Below are positions 49,618 to 59,169 of a DNA stretch of 64,000 nucleotides, piece by piece. Every line of letters begins with the position of its first letter. The first letter of the stretch is position 1. This stretch comes from Anaerocolumna cellulosilytica (lineage in GTDB: Bacteria > Bacillota > Clostridia > Lachnospirales > Lachnospiraceae): positions 5,020,001 to 5,084,000 of the forward strand of contig NZ_AP023367.1 of the NCBI RefSeq assembly GCF_014218335.1, read 5' to 3'. The position numbers were made by a program, and so were the translations under genes. Under the pieces are notes generated by a model. It did not search any database. It was given only the letters and a program-made list of their open reading frames with translations, and was not told the DNA's origin.

Positions 49618-51897
49618 TTACACTTGTAATTCCGTAAGCCTTTGAGCCAGACCAGAATACCTTCTTTGTTCACTTTCATTATCTATCATGAATTTTATTG
49701 TATCCTGACTTCCCACAATGGTGACACAATTTTTTGCTCTAGTTACGGCTGTATATAGTAAATTTCGATTCAACAACATTCTAGGACCGGTAAGGATTGG
49801 CATAACAACTGCCGGATATTCACTTCCTTGGGATTTGTGAATGGTAATAGCGTACGCTAGCTCCAATTCCTCCATTTGCCCAAAGGTATATTCCACCTGC
49901 CTGCCCTCATCAAATTCCACAGTTACCTGCTCGGCAAAAAGATTTATTTCTTTTATAAGCCCCGTATCCCCATTAAAAATACCTGTGCCACTTTCCGTTG
50001 TAATTCCATATCGACTTTTACTTTCCCAGGCAAGTTGATAATTATTTTTAATCTGCATAACCTTATCACCTTCTCTGAAAATATATTTATGAAATTCTTT
50101 CTCTTTTTTACCCTCTTCCGGGGGATTTAGGAATTGCTGTAAAACCTGATTTAGACGCTCAACTCCTAGTTCTCCTTTTCGCATTGGAGTTAATACCTGT
50201 ATATCAAAAACCGTAGCATTTACATACTTTGGCATCTTATCTCTTACTAAGGTAATTATAACCTGGATTATAACATTCACATCGTCTCTTTTTAACATAA
50301 AGAAATCTTTACTCTTGTTATCCATAATAATTTGCTCACCGTCATTGATTTTATGGGCATTTACTATAATATCACTTTCGGTTGCCTGTCTGAAGATTTT
50401 GGTTAACTTAACCACATTAAACTGATGAGATTGTATGATATCCTTAAGAACATTTCCAGGTCCCACCGAAGGAAGCTGATTAATATCACCAACTAAGATT
50501 AATCTAGTACCCACTGTGACTGCACGCAAAAGAGCATGCATAATGCTGATATCTACCATGGACATTTCGTCTATGATAATAACATCTGTCTCTAAAGGAT
50601 TTCCTTCATTTCGTTCAAATACCAGCTTACTTTCAATGTCGCCAGACATCTTGGAGATTTCCAGCAGTCGGTGAATGGTTCTCGCTTCATAGTTGGTAGT
50701 TTCACTCATACGCTTGGCTGCCCTGCCCGTTGGTGCTGCTAATAAAATATCCATTCCTTCCGCTTCAAAAAATCGTATGATGGCATTGATTGTAGTTGTT
50801 TTACCTGTACCAGGACCACCTGTTAGCACTAACAAGCCATTTTTTGCTGCTTCAATAACGGCTGTCCTCTGCAATTCATCTAACTCAATCTGAAACTGCT
50901 TTTCTACGGAGGCAAGTCGGTATTCAATTTCGGTCTGAGCTAAGTCATACTTTATGTTTAAGTCACATAACATCTTAGCTGCATTAAGTTCCATATAATA
51001 TAAACTTGCGCCATATATCTGTTTTTGCCCTTCGACTTCACGGATAATAATTTTTTTATCCATTGCTAGATTCACAAGATGATGTTCTATATCAGACACA
51101 TGCGCACCAAGTATTTCAGCCGTTTTAGCTGCTAACATATCTTCCGGAAGATAGATGTGGCCTGCACTGCTGCCCTGCATTAATACGTACAAGATACCCG
51201 CCTTTATGCGGTAGTCAGAATCTGTGCCAATCCCTATTTTAGATGCAATTTCATCTGCCAGCTTAAAACCAATGCCTGTGATATCTTCAGCCAGTCGATA
51301 AGGGTTTTCTTTTACTATCTGGTACATTTTAGCCCCATATTCCTTATATATCTTAACTGCCAAGGTGGTTGTAATTCCAAACTGCTGTAAGAATAACATA
51401 GCCCCCCGCATGTCTTTCTTATCTTCAAACTGCTTGGCAATTTCTCTTGCCATATTGTCACTGATACCTTTTACTTCTGATAACCTTTCCGGTTCTTCTT
51501 CTATAATTCGAAAGGTATCGTTTTTAAATCGACGAACAATTCTTGCAGCCAAAGCATTGCCAATTCCTTTAATGGCACCGGAGCCTAAATATTTCTCCAT
51601 TGCCAATAAATCCTCTGGCTCTTTAAATTCATAGGTTTGAACCTGAAATTGTTCTCCATATAATTGATGGGATATATAATTACCGGTGGCACGAATAAAT
51701 TCCCCCTCACTAATGAAGGTAAACATGCCGACACAAGTCATTTCTGTTTCATCATTGACTAGCGATAGTACGGTGTATCCGTTCTCTGCATTACGAAATA
51801 CAATCTTATCAACATAGCCTTCCAGTATTTCTGACAATTGGTTACTCACCCGCTTTCTACGAAGGCAATTAGTTATTAATGCTTTCGTATCTTTCAT
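49618..51897 (-). CDS. recD2: RecD2-type ATP-dependent DNA helicase
   Basis: Superfamily 1B 5'-3' helicase of about 740-768 residues, used in DNA repair in bacteria without RecBCD. After an OB-like N-terminus (EILEGYVDKIVFRNAENGYT) and helix-hairpin-helix repeats (GIGNALAARIVRRF, GISDNMAREI) it has Walker A LTGGPGTGKTTTINAI near residue 360, VIIDEMSMVDISI near 445, GDINQLPSVGPGNVL and the SH3/motif V-VI region AYAITIHKSQGSEYP and LLYTAVTRAKNCV. The start is uncertain: ATG 51897 lacks a clear ribosome binding site, and a GTG at 51849 directly before SNQLSEILEGY is a good alternative. Confidence 0.93.
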   Translation of the reverse strand: MKDTKALITNCLRRKRVSNQLSEILEGYVDKIVFRNAENGYTVLSLVNDETEMTCVGMFTFISEGEFIRATGNYISHQLYGEQFQVQTYEFKEPEDLLAMEKYLGSGAIKGIGNALAARIVRRFKNDTFRIIEEEPERLSEVKGISDNMAREIAKQFEDKKDMRGAMLFLQQFGITTTLAVKIYKEYGAKMYQIVKENPYRLAEDITGIGFKLADEIASKIGIGTDSDYRIKAGILYVLMQGSSAGHIYLPEDMLAAKTAEILGAHVSDIEHHLVNLAMDKKIIIREVEGQKQIYGASLYYMELNAAKMLCDLNIKYDLAQTEIEYRLASVEKQFQIELDELQRTAVIEAAKNGLLVLTGGPGTGKTTTINAIIRFFEAEGMDILLAAPTGRAAKRMSETTNYEARTIHRLLEISKMSGDIESKLVFERNEGNPLETDVIIIDEMSMVDISIMHALLRAVTVGTRLILVGDINQLPSVGPGNVLKDIIQSHQFNVVKLTKIFRQATESDIIVNAHKINDGEQIIMDNKSKDFFMLKRDDVNVIIQVIITLVRDKMPKYVNATVFDIQVLTPMRKGELGVERLNQVLQQFLNPPEEGKKEKEFHKYIFREGDKVMQIKNNYQLAWESKSRYGITTESGTGIFNGDTGLIKEINLFAEQVTVEFDEGRQVEYTFGQMEELELAYAITIHKSQGSEYPAVVMPILTGPRMLLNRNLLYTAVTRAKNCVTIVGSQDTIKFMIDNESEQRRYSGLAQRLTELQV

Positions 51898-52083
51898 TGT
51901 ACAGAATATTATCCACTGTTGCAATAGACTTTTTTATTGTAACTTTATTATATCTGATTCTGAGAATTATTTGAAGTGCTTTTGGATATGAGTCTTTTCA
52001 TAGATAGGCACAATTAAAGTGACAAATCAGATTGAATAATGACAGTTTGATTAAACTATACCTTAATTGGCTTTTAGAAAATA

Positions 52084-52145
52084 TAAAAATGTGCCCGGAT
52101 GTTATTTTTTTGCTACCAATTTGGCAGTAAGATTTACATCCAGGC
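52084..52145 (-). terminator. terminator of the flagellar rod operon
   Basis: GCCTGGATGT/ACATCCGGGC (one mismatch) closing a long loop, followed by ACATTTTTATATTTT on the minus strand, about 20 bases after the FlgJ-like stop. Confidence 0.65.
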
Positions 52146-52164
52146 CTTAGTTATTTAAATAGTA

Positions 52165-52497
52165 TTACACATTTCTTTTCATGGATTCGTAAAGCATTTT
52201 AGCAATTCCGATTCCGCCATTCTCTGTTGTATCTTCAGCATATTCCTGATAAAGCATATCCTGAAAATATGTAATGTACTGATTTTCTTCACCAGTTGTG
52301 GGAACTGTTTTTTTCATTTCTTTAAACATCTGTTCCACAAAATACGCTTCAAAGCTTTTGCAGACATCCATTAATTCTTCATCTGTGGAATCCTTAAGAT
52401 TGCTGCTTAACTTCTGTTCAATTTTATTTGTATTGTTAGAGGTATTTAAAGCACCAGCTGCATTTAATATGTTATTACTACCAATTGTTATGCTCAT
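52165..52497 (-). CDS. flgJ: rod-binding protein (FlgJ N-terminal domain family)
   Basis: A 110-residue protein matching the N-terminal rod-capping half of FlgJ: DEELMDVCKSFEAYFVEQMFKEMKKTVP near residues 38-65 and YFQDMLYQEYAED, GGIGIAKMLYESM. The C-terminal muramidase domain of proteobacterial FlgJ is absent, as usual in Clostridia. It caps or assembles the flagellar rod. AGGAGG precedes it, 13 bases after the FlgG-like gene; last gene of mbl-flhO-flhP-flgJ. Confidence 0.9.
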   Translation of the reverse strand: MSITIGSNNILNAAGALNTSNNTNKIEQKLSSNLKDSTDEELMDVCKSFEAYFVEQMFKEMKKTVPTTGEENQYITYFQDMLYQEYAEDTTENGGIGIAKMLYESMKRNV

Positions 52498-52510
52498 GTA
52501 TTACCTCCTG

Positions 52511-53326
52511 TTATCTTTTTAAATTATTAGCCTGCTGTAACATCTCATCAGAAGCAGTAATGGCTTTTGAATTCATTTCATACGCTCTTTGTGCTACGAT
52601 TAAATCAACCATTTCATTCACTGCCTGAACATTGGAGGATTCAAGAAACCCTTTTTTCATCTTACTTTTTTTCAGGTTCTCATCTTCTGCTTCCAGTCTT
52701 GGCGAGCCAGACGCTGCTGTTTCCTTCAATATACTGTTTGATGTCTTTTCAAGTCCTGCTGGGTTATTAAACTGCGCCAAGCCGATTTGTATTCCCAGTG
52801 ACTGCAAGGAATCATTTTCATCCGGATACATAAGGTTGCCAAACTCATCAATATCTAACTTAGCAGTATTTAAATTGACATCTAGGGTTATCGGTTCACC
52901 TGCTGCATCTAATACAGGATAGCCTTCGGCTGTAGCAAGTAAAATTCCTTCTGTGCCTATGGATAAACCGAAAGAACCGTTACGGGTATATCCTATACTG
53001 CCGTCTGCGGTCTGAACCATGAAAAAGCCGTCTCCCTGAATGGCAAAATCATAATCATTGCTTGTTTCTGTTAAAGAGCCTTGTGAAAACTGTGATACAA
53101 TGGCTGAATTCTTAACACCAAGCCCGGTCTGAGCACCTACTGGTTTTTCTTCACCAGTACTGTCAGTGGTAGTCTTTTGAATTGTCTGATACAATAATGA
53201 CTTAAATTGTGCAGTTTCTTTTTTAAAGCCTGTGGTATTAATATTAGCAAGGTTATTAGAGATTGTATCTACATTCGTCTGCTGGGATACCATACCAGAG
53301 GCTGCTGTCCATAATGAACGCATCAT
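52511..53326 (-). CDS. flgG: flagellar distal-rod/hook-basal body protein (FlgG/FlhP-like)
   Basis: A 271-residue flagellar rod protein starting MMRSLWTAASGM, with the N-terminal rod motif NVDTISNNLANINTTGFKKETAQF (about residues 16-39), IQGDGFFMVQTADGSIGYTRNGSF in the middle, and the C-terminal motif NVQAVNEMVDLIVAQRAYEMNSKAITASDEMLQ. AAAGGA lies ten bases before ATG 53326. Position after mbl and an FlgF-like gene matches flhP in Bacillus. Confidence 0.92.
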   Translation of the reverse strand: MMRSLWTAASGMVSQQTNVDTISNNLANINTTGFKKETAQFKSLLYQTIQKTTTDSTGEEKPVGAQTGLGVKNSAIVSQFSQGSLTETSNDYDFAIQGDGFFMVQTADGSIGYTRNGSFGLSIGTEGILLATAEGYPVLDAAGEPITLDVNLNTAKLDIDEFGNLMYPDENDSLQSLGIQIGLAQFNNPAGLEKTSNSILKETAASGSPRLEAEDENLKKSKMKKGFLESSNVQAVNEMVDLIVAQRAYEMNSKAITASDEMLQQANNLKR

Positions 53327-53380
53327 AGGCTGTATGTCCTTTCTTTTGTAGTTATTGCGGGAAATCAAGCATAAGTCCTA

Positions 53381-54154
53381 TCAAACTTTACCCACTGAAT
53401 TTACTGCTAAATCCAGACTGCCATCGATTGATTGTATAACCTTTTGATTTGCTTCATATGCTCTGGTAATGGCTATCATCTTAGTCATTTCCGAAACTAC
53501 ATTGACATTGGACTGTTCTGTATATCCTTGCTGAATAGCTGCAACGGCTTCCTTTTCCTCTGCTCCATCAAGTGCAATATACATACTGTCACCTTGCTTC
53601 TGAAGATATTTATAATCTTCAAAATCTGCCAATGAAATCTTATCAATGTATACATTATCGGCATAAATAGAGCCGTCTGCTTCTATTAAAATATTGGATG
53701 CATCCGTCGGTACTGTAATTTCACTTCCTTCACCAAGTAAAGGATTGCCATAAACATCAACAATTCTTCCGTTCACATCCTTGGTAAAAGCACCGTCTCT
53801 AGTATACTTTATCACTTCGTTTCCTTCTGCATCCTTGGTAGAAACCTTAAAAAAGCCATTTCCCTCAATAGCTATATCGAACGTATTGTCCGTTTTCCTT
53901 AGTGATCCTTGATCATAATTTGTATAAACTTCACCGATTTTTACACCGAGGCTCATGGTTCCGATTGACCTGTCCCTATAATTCTCTGAGGCATCTTTAA
54001 TCTTAATTGTTAACAGATTATCAAAAGACTGGTTGGTGACACTGTCTTTTTTATAACCTATAGTTGCAGCATTGGCTAAGTTATTAGATACAACATCCAG
54101 TCTTTTTTGTTCATTTGCCATACCGCTCCAAGCAGTAAATAATCCTCTTACCAT
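53381..54154 (-). CDS. flgF: flagellar rod protein (FlgF/FlhO-like)
   Basis: A 257-residue rod protein starting MVRGLFTAWSGM, then RLDVVSNNLANAATIGYKKDSV, FDIAIEGNGFFKV and the C-terminal NVNVVSEMTKMIAITRAYEANQKVIQSID. It is paralogous to the gene at 52511 and, as the one next to mbl, corresponds to flhO. Start ATG 54154 has AGGAGG seven bases upstream; the frame runs on to 54214 but without a ribosome binding site. Confidence 0.92.
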   Translation of the reverse strand: MVRGLFTAWSGMANEQKRLDVVSNNLANAATIGYKKDSVTNQSFDNLLTIKIKDASENYRDRSIGTMSLGVKIGEVYTNYDQGSLRKTDNTFDIAIEGNGFFKVSTKDAEGNEVIKYTRDGAFTKDVNGRIVDVYGNPLLGEGSEITVPTDASNILIEADGSIYADNVYIDKISLADFEDYKYLQKQGDSMYIALDGAEEKEAVAAIQQGYTEQSNVNVVSEMTKMIAITRAYEANQKVIQSIDGSLDLAVNSVGKV

Positions 54155-54252
54155 ATATCCCTCCTGTTTTCCCCGCCTATGGGTGTAAGCCACACGCCTT
54201 ATGATGTGTTTCACATATTAAGAATCAACCTGACAGCCCGTCTATCTAATAA

Positions 54253-55242
54253 CTAATCTCTTTTACCGCTTAAAAATTCAACAAACTTACCAGTTCCAAT
54301 AGCTACGGCTGTCATAGGGTCTTCTGCTGTCATGGTATTAATTCCGGTTTTTTCTTCTATTAATTCTTCCAGACCATATAACAAACAACCGCCGCCTGTT
54401 AATACGATTCCACGATCAGCAATATCTGCTGCTAATTCCGGCGGAGTTTTCTCCAGTACACTGTGTACTGCTTCTACAATCTGAGAAGTAGTTTCTTTTA
54501 AAGCTTCTTCTGTCTCGTCGGAAGTAACGGTAATTGTCTTTGGAAGACCTGTTACAAGATTTCTTCCTCTGACATCCATAGTTACTACCTCTGGTCTTTT
54601 ATATGCGGATCCAATCTTTATCTTAATGTCTTCCGCTGTTCTTTCACCAATTAAAAGATTGTGTTTTTTACGCATGTAACGAACAATGGCTTCATCAAAG
54701 TCATCACCTGCTATTTTAATAGAGGTACTTACAACCGTTCCTCCTAAAGATATAACTGCAATATCAGAAGTTCCGCCTCCTATATCAACAATCATATTAC
54801 CACAAGGTCTTGAAATATCAATACCTGCTCCGATTGCAGCTGCAATAGGTTCCTCAATAATAGCAACTTCTCTTGCGCCTGCCTGATATGTTGCATCCTC
54901 AACGGCTTTCTTCTCTACTTCAGTGACACCACTTGGTACACATACACTGATTCTGGGTTTACGAAAACGTTGTTTGCCAACGGCCTTCTGTATAAAATAC
55001 TTTAACATCTTTTCCGTTACCGTGTAATCTGAAATAACTCCTTGTCTCAACGGACGAACGGCTACAATATTACCTGGTGTTCTACCTAACATTAATCTGG
55101 CTTCTTCACCGATAGCCTTTATTTTATTGGTGTCTCTGTCAAAAGCAACTACAGACGGTTCTTTTAACACAACCCCTTTTCCCTTTAAATAAACTAAAAC
55201 ACTTGCCGTACCCAAATCAATTCCGATATCACTGCCCAGCAT
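54253..55242 (-). CDS. mbl: MreB-family rod shape-determining protein (Mbl-like)
   Basis: Actin-like ATPase of 329 residues that organises lateral wall synthesis. Phosphate-1 motif GIDLGTASVLVYLKGKG at the N-terminus, KPRISVCVPSGVTEVEKKAV near residue 97, EEPIAAAIGAGI near 135, phosphate-2 MIVDIGGGTSDIAVIS near 155 and the adenosine motif GIVLTGGGCLLYGLEE near 280. The gene lacks an mreC/mreD neighbourhood but is followed by flhO- and flhP-like genes, exactly the Bacillus mbl context. Confidence 0.93.
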   Translation of the reverse strand: MLGSDIGIDLGTASVLVYLKGKGVVLKEPSVVAFDRDTNKIKAIGEEARLMLGRTPGNIVAVRPLRQGVISDYTVTEKMLKYFIQKAVGKQRFRKPRISVCVPSGVTEVEKKAVEDATYQAGAREVAIIEEPIAAAIGAGIDISRPCGNMIVDIGGGTSDIAVISLGGTVVSTSIKIAGDDFDEAIVRYMRKKHNLLIGERTAEDIKIKIGSAYKRPEVVTMDVRGRNLVTGLPKTITVTSDETEEALKETTSQIVEAVHSVLEKTPPELAADIADRGIVLTGGGCLLYGLEELIEEKTGINTMTAEDPMTAVAIGTGKFVEFLSGKRD

Positions 55243-55658
55243 AATAAATCTCCTTTCTATTCCGCGGTCAGCCTGTACTATTTTAGAAATAAAACCTTAT
55301 TTATATCACAGGCCTTCTGTTAACTAATTGTATATAATTCGTAATGAACGACTATTTGCCAACGCTTTGTATTGTATACTCTGATTTTTTCCAATACGCT
55401 GTCATTTAAACATATTCGATTATATTATATACACATTTTTGGAATTTTTCAAAGGAAATTTTCAAAAATCTTCATTTTAAGAAATAATTAACGTTTTTAT
55501 AAGAGAAAAGTACAAAATACCAGATAAACTGCAAATTTTACTTTCTAAAAAACCTTAATCTATTTAAGACTATATCGCAAGAAAGCGCTGTGGTCAATGG
55601 TAAAATGGAACCACAAAATCGCAAAGGATAAAATATGCAGATGAATTATTTACTATAT
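55243..55658. other. AT-rich intergenic region upstream of mbl
   Basis: About 415 bases with no supportable gene. In Bacillus spoIIID precedes mbl; no frame for it is seen here. I found no clear promoter or structured element. Confidence 0.5.
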
Positions 55659-55698
55659 TAAAAATAGCTTCAGGATACAAGTAATACACCTGAAGCTA
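55659..55698 (-). terminator. gldA terminator
   Basis: TAGCTTCAGG/CCTGAAGCTA with a 14-base loop and TTTTTA on the minus strand, about 45 bases after the gldA stop. Confidence 0.85.
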
Positions 55699-55741
55699 TA
55701 GGAGTAGTATTAAAATATGTATTAATAATCCTGCTAAATCC

Positions 55742-56839
55742 TTATTTTTTAAAATATTCCTGTCCTAATAAATCTGTCATAAGGAGAGCATTATATAACT
55801 GTTCCGGTGTTACATCGCCACACATGTGATGGATGGTTTCTCCTGGAATACAAGCTTTTTCTGCCGCTATTCGCACTCTGTTTATATCAGTTACTCCGAC
55901 TTCTTTTAAAGTTACGGGTAGACCGACACTATGGCAAAAATCCATTACTTCCTTAATTTCTTCTCTAGTGCTGTTTTCTAAAATCAACTGTGCAATGGTA
56001 CCAAAGGCAACTAATGAGCCATGCATGGTTTCTTCACATTCTGATAGTGCTGTGAAACCGTTATATACGGAGTGGGCTGCTGCAAGACCACCGTTATCTG
56101 CACCTACACCGCTTAGATACGTAGTGGCTTCAACAATTGCTTCAAAAGCTGGTGTTACCAGATGATTTTCACAAGCAAGTTTTGCTTGGTATCCGGATTT
56201 TAATAAGGTTTTATAACATAATTCACATAATGCCATTGCAGATAGTGCTATACCACCGTTTTCAAGGCTGGGAGAATCGGTTCTAACACAAGCTCTTGCT
56301 TCAAAATATGTGCCCAGAGCATCTCCCATACCGGCAACTAAAAACTTTACCGGTGCATTAGCAATTACTTCACTGTCTACAATAACCGCCTCCGGATTTC
56401 TAGGGTAGAATAAATAGCTGTCAAAGGCACCGTCATCTTTATAGATAACAGATAAGCCGGTACAAGGTGCATCTGTTGCAGCTACAGTTGGTACAATAGC
56501 AACGGGAAGTTTTTCGTAGTATGCAGTTGCTTTTGCGGTATCAATTGCAGAACCACCTCCGATTCCTACTACGACCTGGATACTTTTATCTTTAACAAGC
56601 TTTCTCATCTTTTCAATTTCTCCATTGGAACTGATTCCACCAAAGATTTCAAAATGCAGGGAGCAATTGCTTCCTTGAAAGCTATCTTCTATTTTCTGAT
56701 GACAATTTTTATATCCGCTGTTACTACAGATAAAAAGAAATGAGTTTCCTAAATCCTTTGTTTCTTCGTAAAAATTTAATAATGCTCCTTTTCCCTGAAC
56801 ATATTTTAAAGGAGCTCTCAATAATTTTAGTGCTGCCAT
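55742..56839 (-). CDS. gldA: glycerol dehydrogenase
   Basis: NAD-dependent, metal-containing family III dehydrogenase (365 residues) interconverting glycerol and dihydroxyacetone. VVGIGGGSAIDTAKA near residue 92 is the nucleotide motif, PTVAATDAPCTGLSVIY near 118, then metal ligands in GMGDALGTYFEARA (Asp, near residue 173), AAHSVYNGF and TMHGSLVAFG (His residues). GAAGGAAGG precedes ATG. Stand-alone gene, divergent from a LuxR-type regulator at 57123, which may control it. Confidence 0.93.
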   Translation of the reverse strand: MAALKLLRAPLKYVQGKGALLNFYEETKDLGNSFLFICSNSGYKNCHQKIEDSFQGSNCSLHFEIFGGISSNGEIEKMRKLVKDKSIQVVVGIGGGSAIDTAKATAYYEKLPVAIVPTVAATDAPCTGLSVIYKDDGAFDSYLFYPRNPEAVIVDSEVIANAPVKFLVAGMGDALGTYFEARACVRTDSPSLENGGIALSAMALCELCYKTLLKSGYQAKLACENHLVTPAFEAIVEATTYLSGVGADNGGLAAAHSVYNGFTALSECEETMHGSLVAFGTIAQLILENSTREEIKEVMDFCHSVGLPVTLKEVGVTDINRVRIAAEKACIPGETIHHMCGDVTPEQLYNALLMTDLLGQEYFKK

Positions 56840-56928
56840 GACTTATCCTTCCTTCTGTCGTACGCTTTCCCTCAATTGAAGTTACGGCATTAATCTTTGA
56901 ACCTTTTAGACTATAAAATTGATAGTAA

Positions 56929-56964
56929 GGACGGTGGGTGGCCCACGTCCCTGAAAAGCCACCC
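56929..56964. promoter_or_regulatory. overlapping alternative inverted repeats between gldA and the regulator
   Basis: GGAC-G-GTGGG/CCCAC-GTCC (56929-56950) forms a tight hairpin; GGGTGGC at 56936-56942 is also perfectly complementary to GCCACCC at 56958-56964. The two cannot form together. Could be an operator or a gldA leader structure; no T-tract follows on either strand. Confidence 0.5.
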
Positions 56965-57018
56965 GGTTTTCCCAGAAAAGTCCTTTATGTGCTTGTCGTA
57001 GTTTACTTTGTTAACCTA

Positions 57019-57048
57019 TTGACAATCAAATACTAACACTTTTATAAT
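57019..57048 (+). promoter_or_regulatory. promoter of the LuxR-type regulator
   Basis: Perfect TTGACA and TATAAT on the plus strand, 18-base spacer, about 75 bases before the start codon. Confidence 0.75.
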
Positions 57049-57122
57049 AAAGAAACAATTATCAAGATGTCCCATTCTTAATAGGGCATTTACCCTATGC
57101 CACATGATTGAAGGTGAACGAT

Positions 57123-58253
57123 ATGAAAACGGTAAAAGATTTAACAAAACAAGACTATCAATTTCTTGTGGAATTTGCCAAAGGCTTAAACCCCATGGAG
57201 AAAGAATTTAGAAAAAAAGCATTAGAATCCCTTTTAACTTATTTTCCCTTTGAGGGCGCTGCCTTTCCATTAGTAGATAATAAGGGCTATTATAAACAAC
57301 TGGTATATGCTAATTTTAGCCAGGCTTCCATTGAAGCATATGAAAATTTATGTTATAAAAAAGATTTCTTTGCACCTGCCAATGCAGCCACCTACCAAGC
57401 CAAAGAAGATGATAAAACAGTTCTGACAATTGAAGATTTTAAGACCTTTGTAGAGTACGAAGCTTCCTCTTTATATACGGAATGTCTGAATCATAACAAT
57501 TTTTATTATGAAGCTCTGGTTTTGTTAAGAAATGAAGAAGCAGAGCCCATTGGTGCCGTAGCAGTATATCATGACAAGACGCACAACGGCTTTTCTGCAA
57601 GGGAGCGCGACTTGCTATGCGAGATAAGCAAGATATTGGAAAAGGCCTGTCTTGCACACCTTACATTTTATAAAAATAGCATGAATAACAATCTGCTGCA
57701 AAATATTATATTCCAACATCCCATGGGCATGATTCTTTGTGATAGTAACTTTAATATACTTAATATTAACAAAGAAACCAGTCTTCTCTTGGAACAAACA
57801 GGGATGGAGCCTTCCCTTAATGGTGCCAGAAGGCTGTTACAAAAATATATTCTTCCCACATTTTTAAGTAACGGAGCAAAACAGTATTGTCTGCTTACAA
57901 ACCCCCAATTAGAGGTAACCATTGACAGTATGATTACAAAAGATGCCTTCTATGACAACTATAATACCTATTATGTAATCTATGTTAAAAATCTGCATGG
58001 TGCAAAGGACGCAGATTGGCATGCTTTCTTACAAGGGAAAGGCTTAACAGTGCGAGAATGTGAAATTGCAGAGTTTTTAAGACTTGGTAGTCTGAAAGAG
58101 GATATTGCGGAGAGTTTGCATATTAGCATTAACACAGTAAGGCGTCATACGGAGAGCATTTATCGAAAGCTTAATATCAGCCGTATGAATCAATTGCAAG
58201 GACTTTATGTAAATTGTAATGCAAGTGAAATAAGCCCCACCCTTTTGTCGTAG
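57123..58253 (+). CDS. LuxR-family transcriptional regulator with GAF/PAS-like sensor
   Basis: A 376-residue regulator. The N-terminal half (about residues 1-185) looks GAF-like (IGAVAVYHDKTHNGFSARERDLL), a PAS-like segment follows (about 200-280: PMGMILCDSNFNILNINKET), and the C-terminus has a LuxR/GerE helix-turn-helix: GLTVRECEIAEFLRLGSLKEDIAESLHISINTVRRHTESIYRKLNI spans about 307-355. ATG 57123 has AAGGTGA upstream; the TTG at 57108 is less suited. Divergent from gldA, 283 bases apart, so regulation of gldA and of itself is the simplest inference; the ligand is unknown. Confidence 0.83.
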   Translation: MKTVKDLTKQDYQFLVEFAKGLNPMEKEFRKKALESLLTYFPFEGAAFPLVDNKGYYKQLVYANFSQASIEAYENLCYKKDFFAPANAATYQAKEDDKTVLTIEDFKTFVEYEASSLYTECLNHNNFYYEALVLLRNEEAEPIGAVAVYHDKTHNGFSARERDLLCEISKILEKACLAHLTFYKNSMNNNLLQNIIFQHPMGMILCDSNFNILNINKETSLLLEQTGMEPSLNGARRLLQKYILPTFLSNGAKQYCLLTNPQLEVTIDSMITKDAFYDNYNTYYVIYVKNLHGAKDADWHAFLQGKGLTVRECEIAEFLRLGSLKEDIAESLHISINTVRRHTESIYRKLNISRMNQLQGLYVNCNASEISPTLLS

Positions 58254-58295
58254 AGTAAAATTTGTTACATACAGAACACATAACATAATAAAGTA

Positions 58296-58346
58296 CACAA
58301 AAGGAAGTTGTTACAAAACGCATTTGTTTTATAGCAACTTCCTTTG
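58296..58346. terminator. hairpin between convergent regulator and acetyltransferase genes
   Basis: AAAGGAAGTTG/CAACTTCCTTT, a perfect 11-bp stem with a 24-base loop, without a clean T-tract on either strand. Position between two convergent genes suggests a shared terminator. Confidence 0.5.
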
Positions 58347-58428
58347 AAACTCTTTATAATTTTCATATGCTTTTCATACACTCCCGGACGCAGCTCATAA
58401 TCATGTCCCTTTGACCTATTATTCGTAG

Positions 58429-58920
58429 CTACACAATTAAACTATAATTCTCAATATCCCTAAATGTTCCGAATTTCATTCCAACTTCTTTAATCGTCCC
58501 ACAAAACTCAAATCCGAATTTCTCATGCAGCCTTCTACTACCTTCATTTCCTGCTGTTATAACTGATACTATGGTATGAATTTTTTCATCCCTTTTTGCT
58601 TCATCCAAAACAATTTTCATTAAAGCAGAAGCAATTCCCTTGTTTCTGTGCTCTGGTCCGATATAGATGGACAATTCCACCGTTGTTTTAAATGCTTCTT
58701 TCTCTCGGTAGGCAGACAAGCTTGCATAACCCGCAACCTGGTTGTCCGCTTCTGCTACAAATAACGGATGATTGTCTACATTATGTGCACAAAACCATAC
58801 ATCCCATTCCTCAATAGTTTTAGGTGCTAAATCTAGTGTAGAAATGCCATGCATTACTTCATAATTGTAAATTTCCAAAAGATGTACTAAATCTTTTTTT
58901 TCTGCTTTTCTTATAATCAT
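58429..58920 (-). CDS. GNAT acetyltransferase (phosphinothricin acetyltransferase-like)
   Basis: A 163-residue GNAT enzyme of the Pat/YncA group: IRKAEKKDLVHLLEIYNYEV at the N-terminus, VELSIYIGPEHRNKGIASALM near residue 84 (acetyl-CoA loop R-x-x-G-x-A), and the NEGSRRLHEKFGFEFCGTIKEVGMKFG segment characteristic of the group. Relatives acetylate methionine sulfone, methionine sulfoximine or phosphinothricin; the actual substrate is unknown. Single gene. Confidence 0.87.
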   Translation of the reverse strand: MIIRKAEKKDLVHLLEIYNYEVMHGISTLDLAPKTIEEWDVWFCAHNVDNHPLFVAEADNQVAGYASLSAYREKEAFKTTVELSIYIGPEHRNKGIASALMKIVLDEAKRDEKIHTIVSVITAGNEGSRRLHEKFGFEFCGTIKEVGMKFGTFRDIENYSLIV

Positions 58921-59122
58921 ATCTAGTAATTCCTATCCATCTGGCTGTTTTAGTATATAAATTCGTTTTGTTCTATAGGGACTAAGCTTTTAGCCTTATT
59001 CTATTTAAAACCTGTAGTGAGATTATAACTCTATACTACTAATTTTACAACCTAAAATGCCAAAGTACAATTCAACTAGAAGACAAATCAATTTAGTACA
59101 AAATTATCTTCTTAGAATACAT

Positions 59123-59161
59123 AAAAAAGCCTAAACCCAACAAATCTATGGGTTTAGGCTC
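59123..59161 (-). terminator. tuf terminator (end of str operon)
   Basis: AGCCTAAACCC/GGGTTTAGGCT with a nine-base loop and TTTTTT on the minus strand, directly after the tuf stop. Confidence 0.93.
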
Positions 59162-59169
59162 ATATTTAA

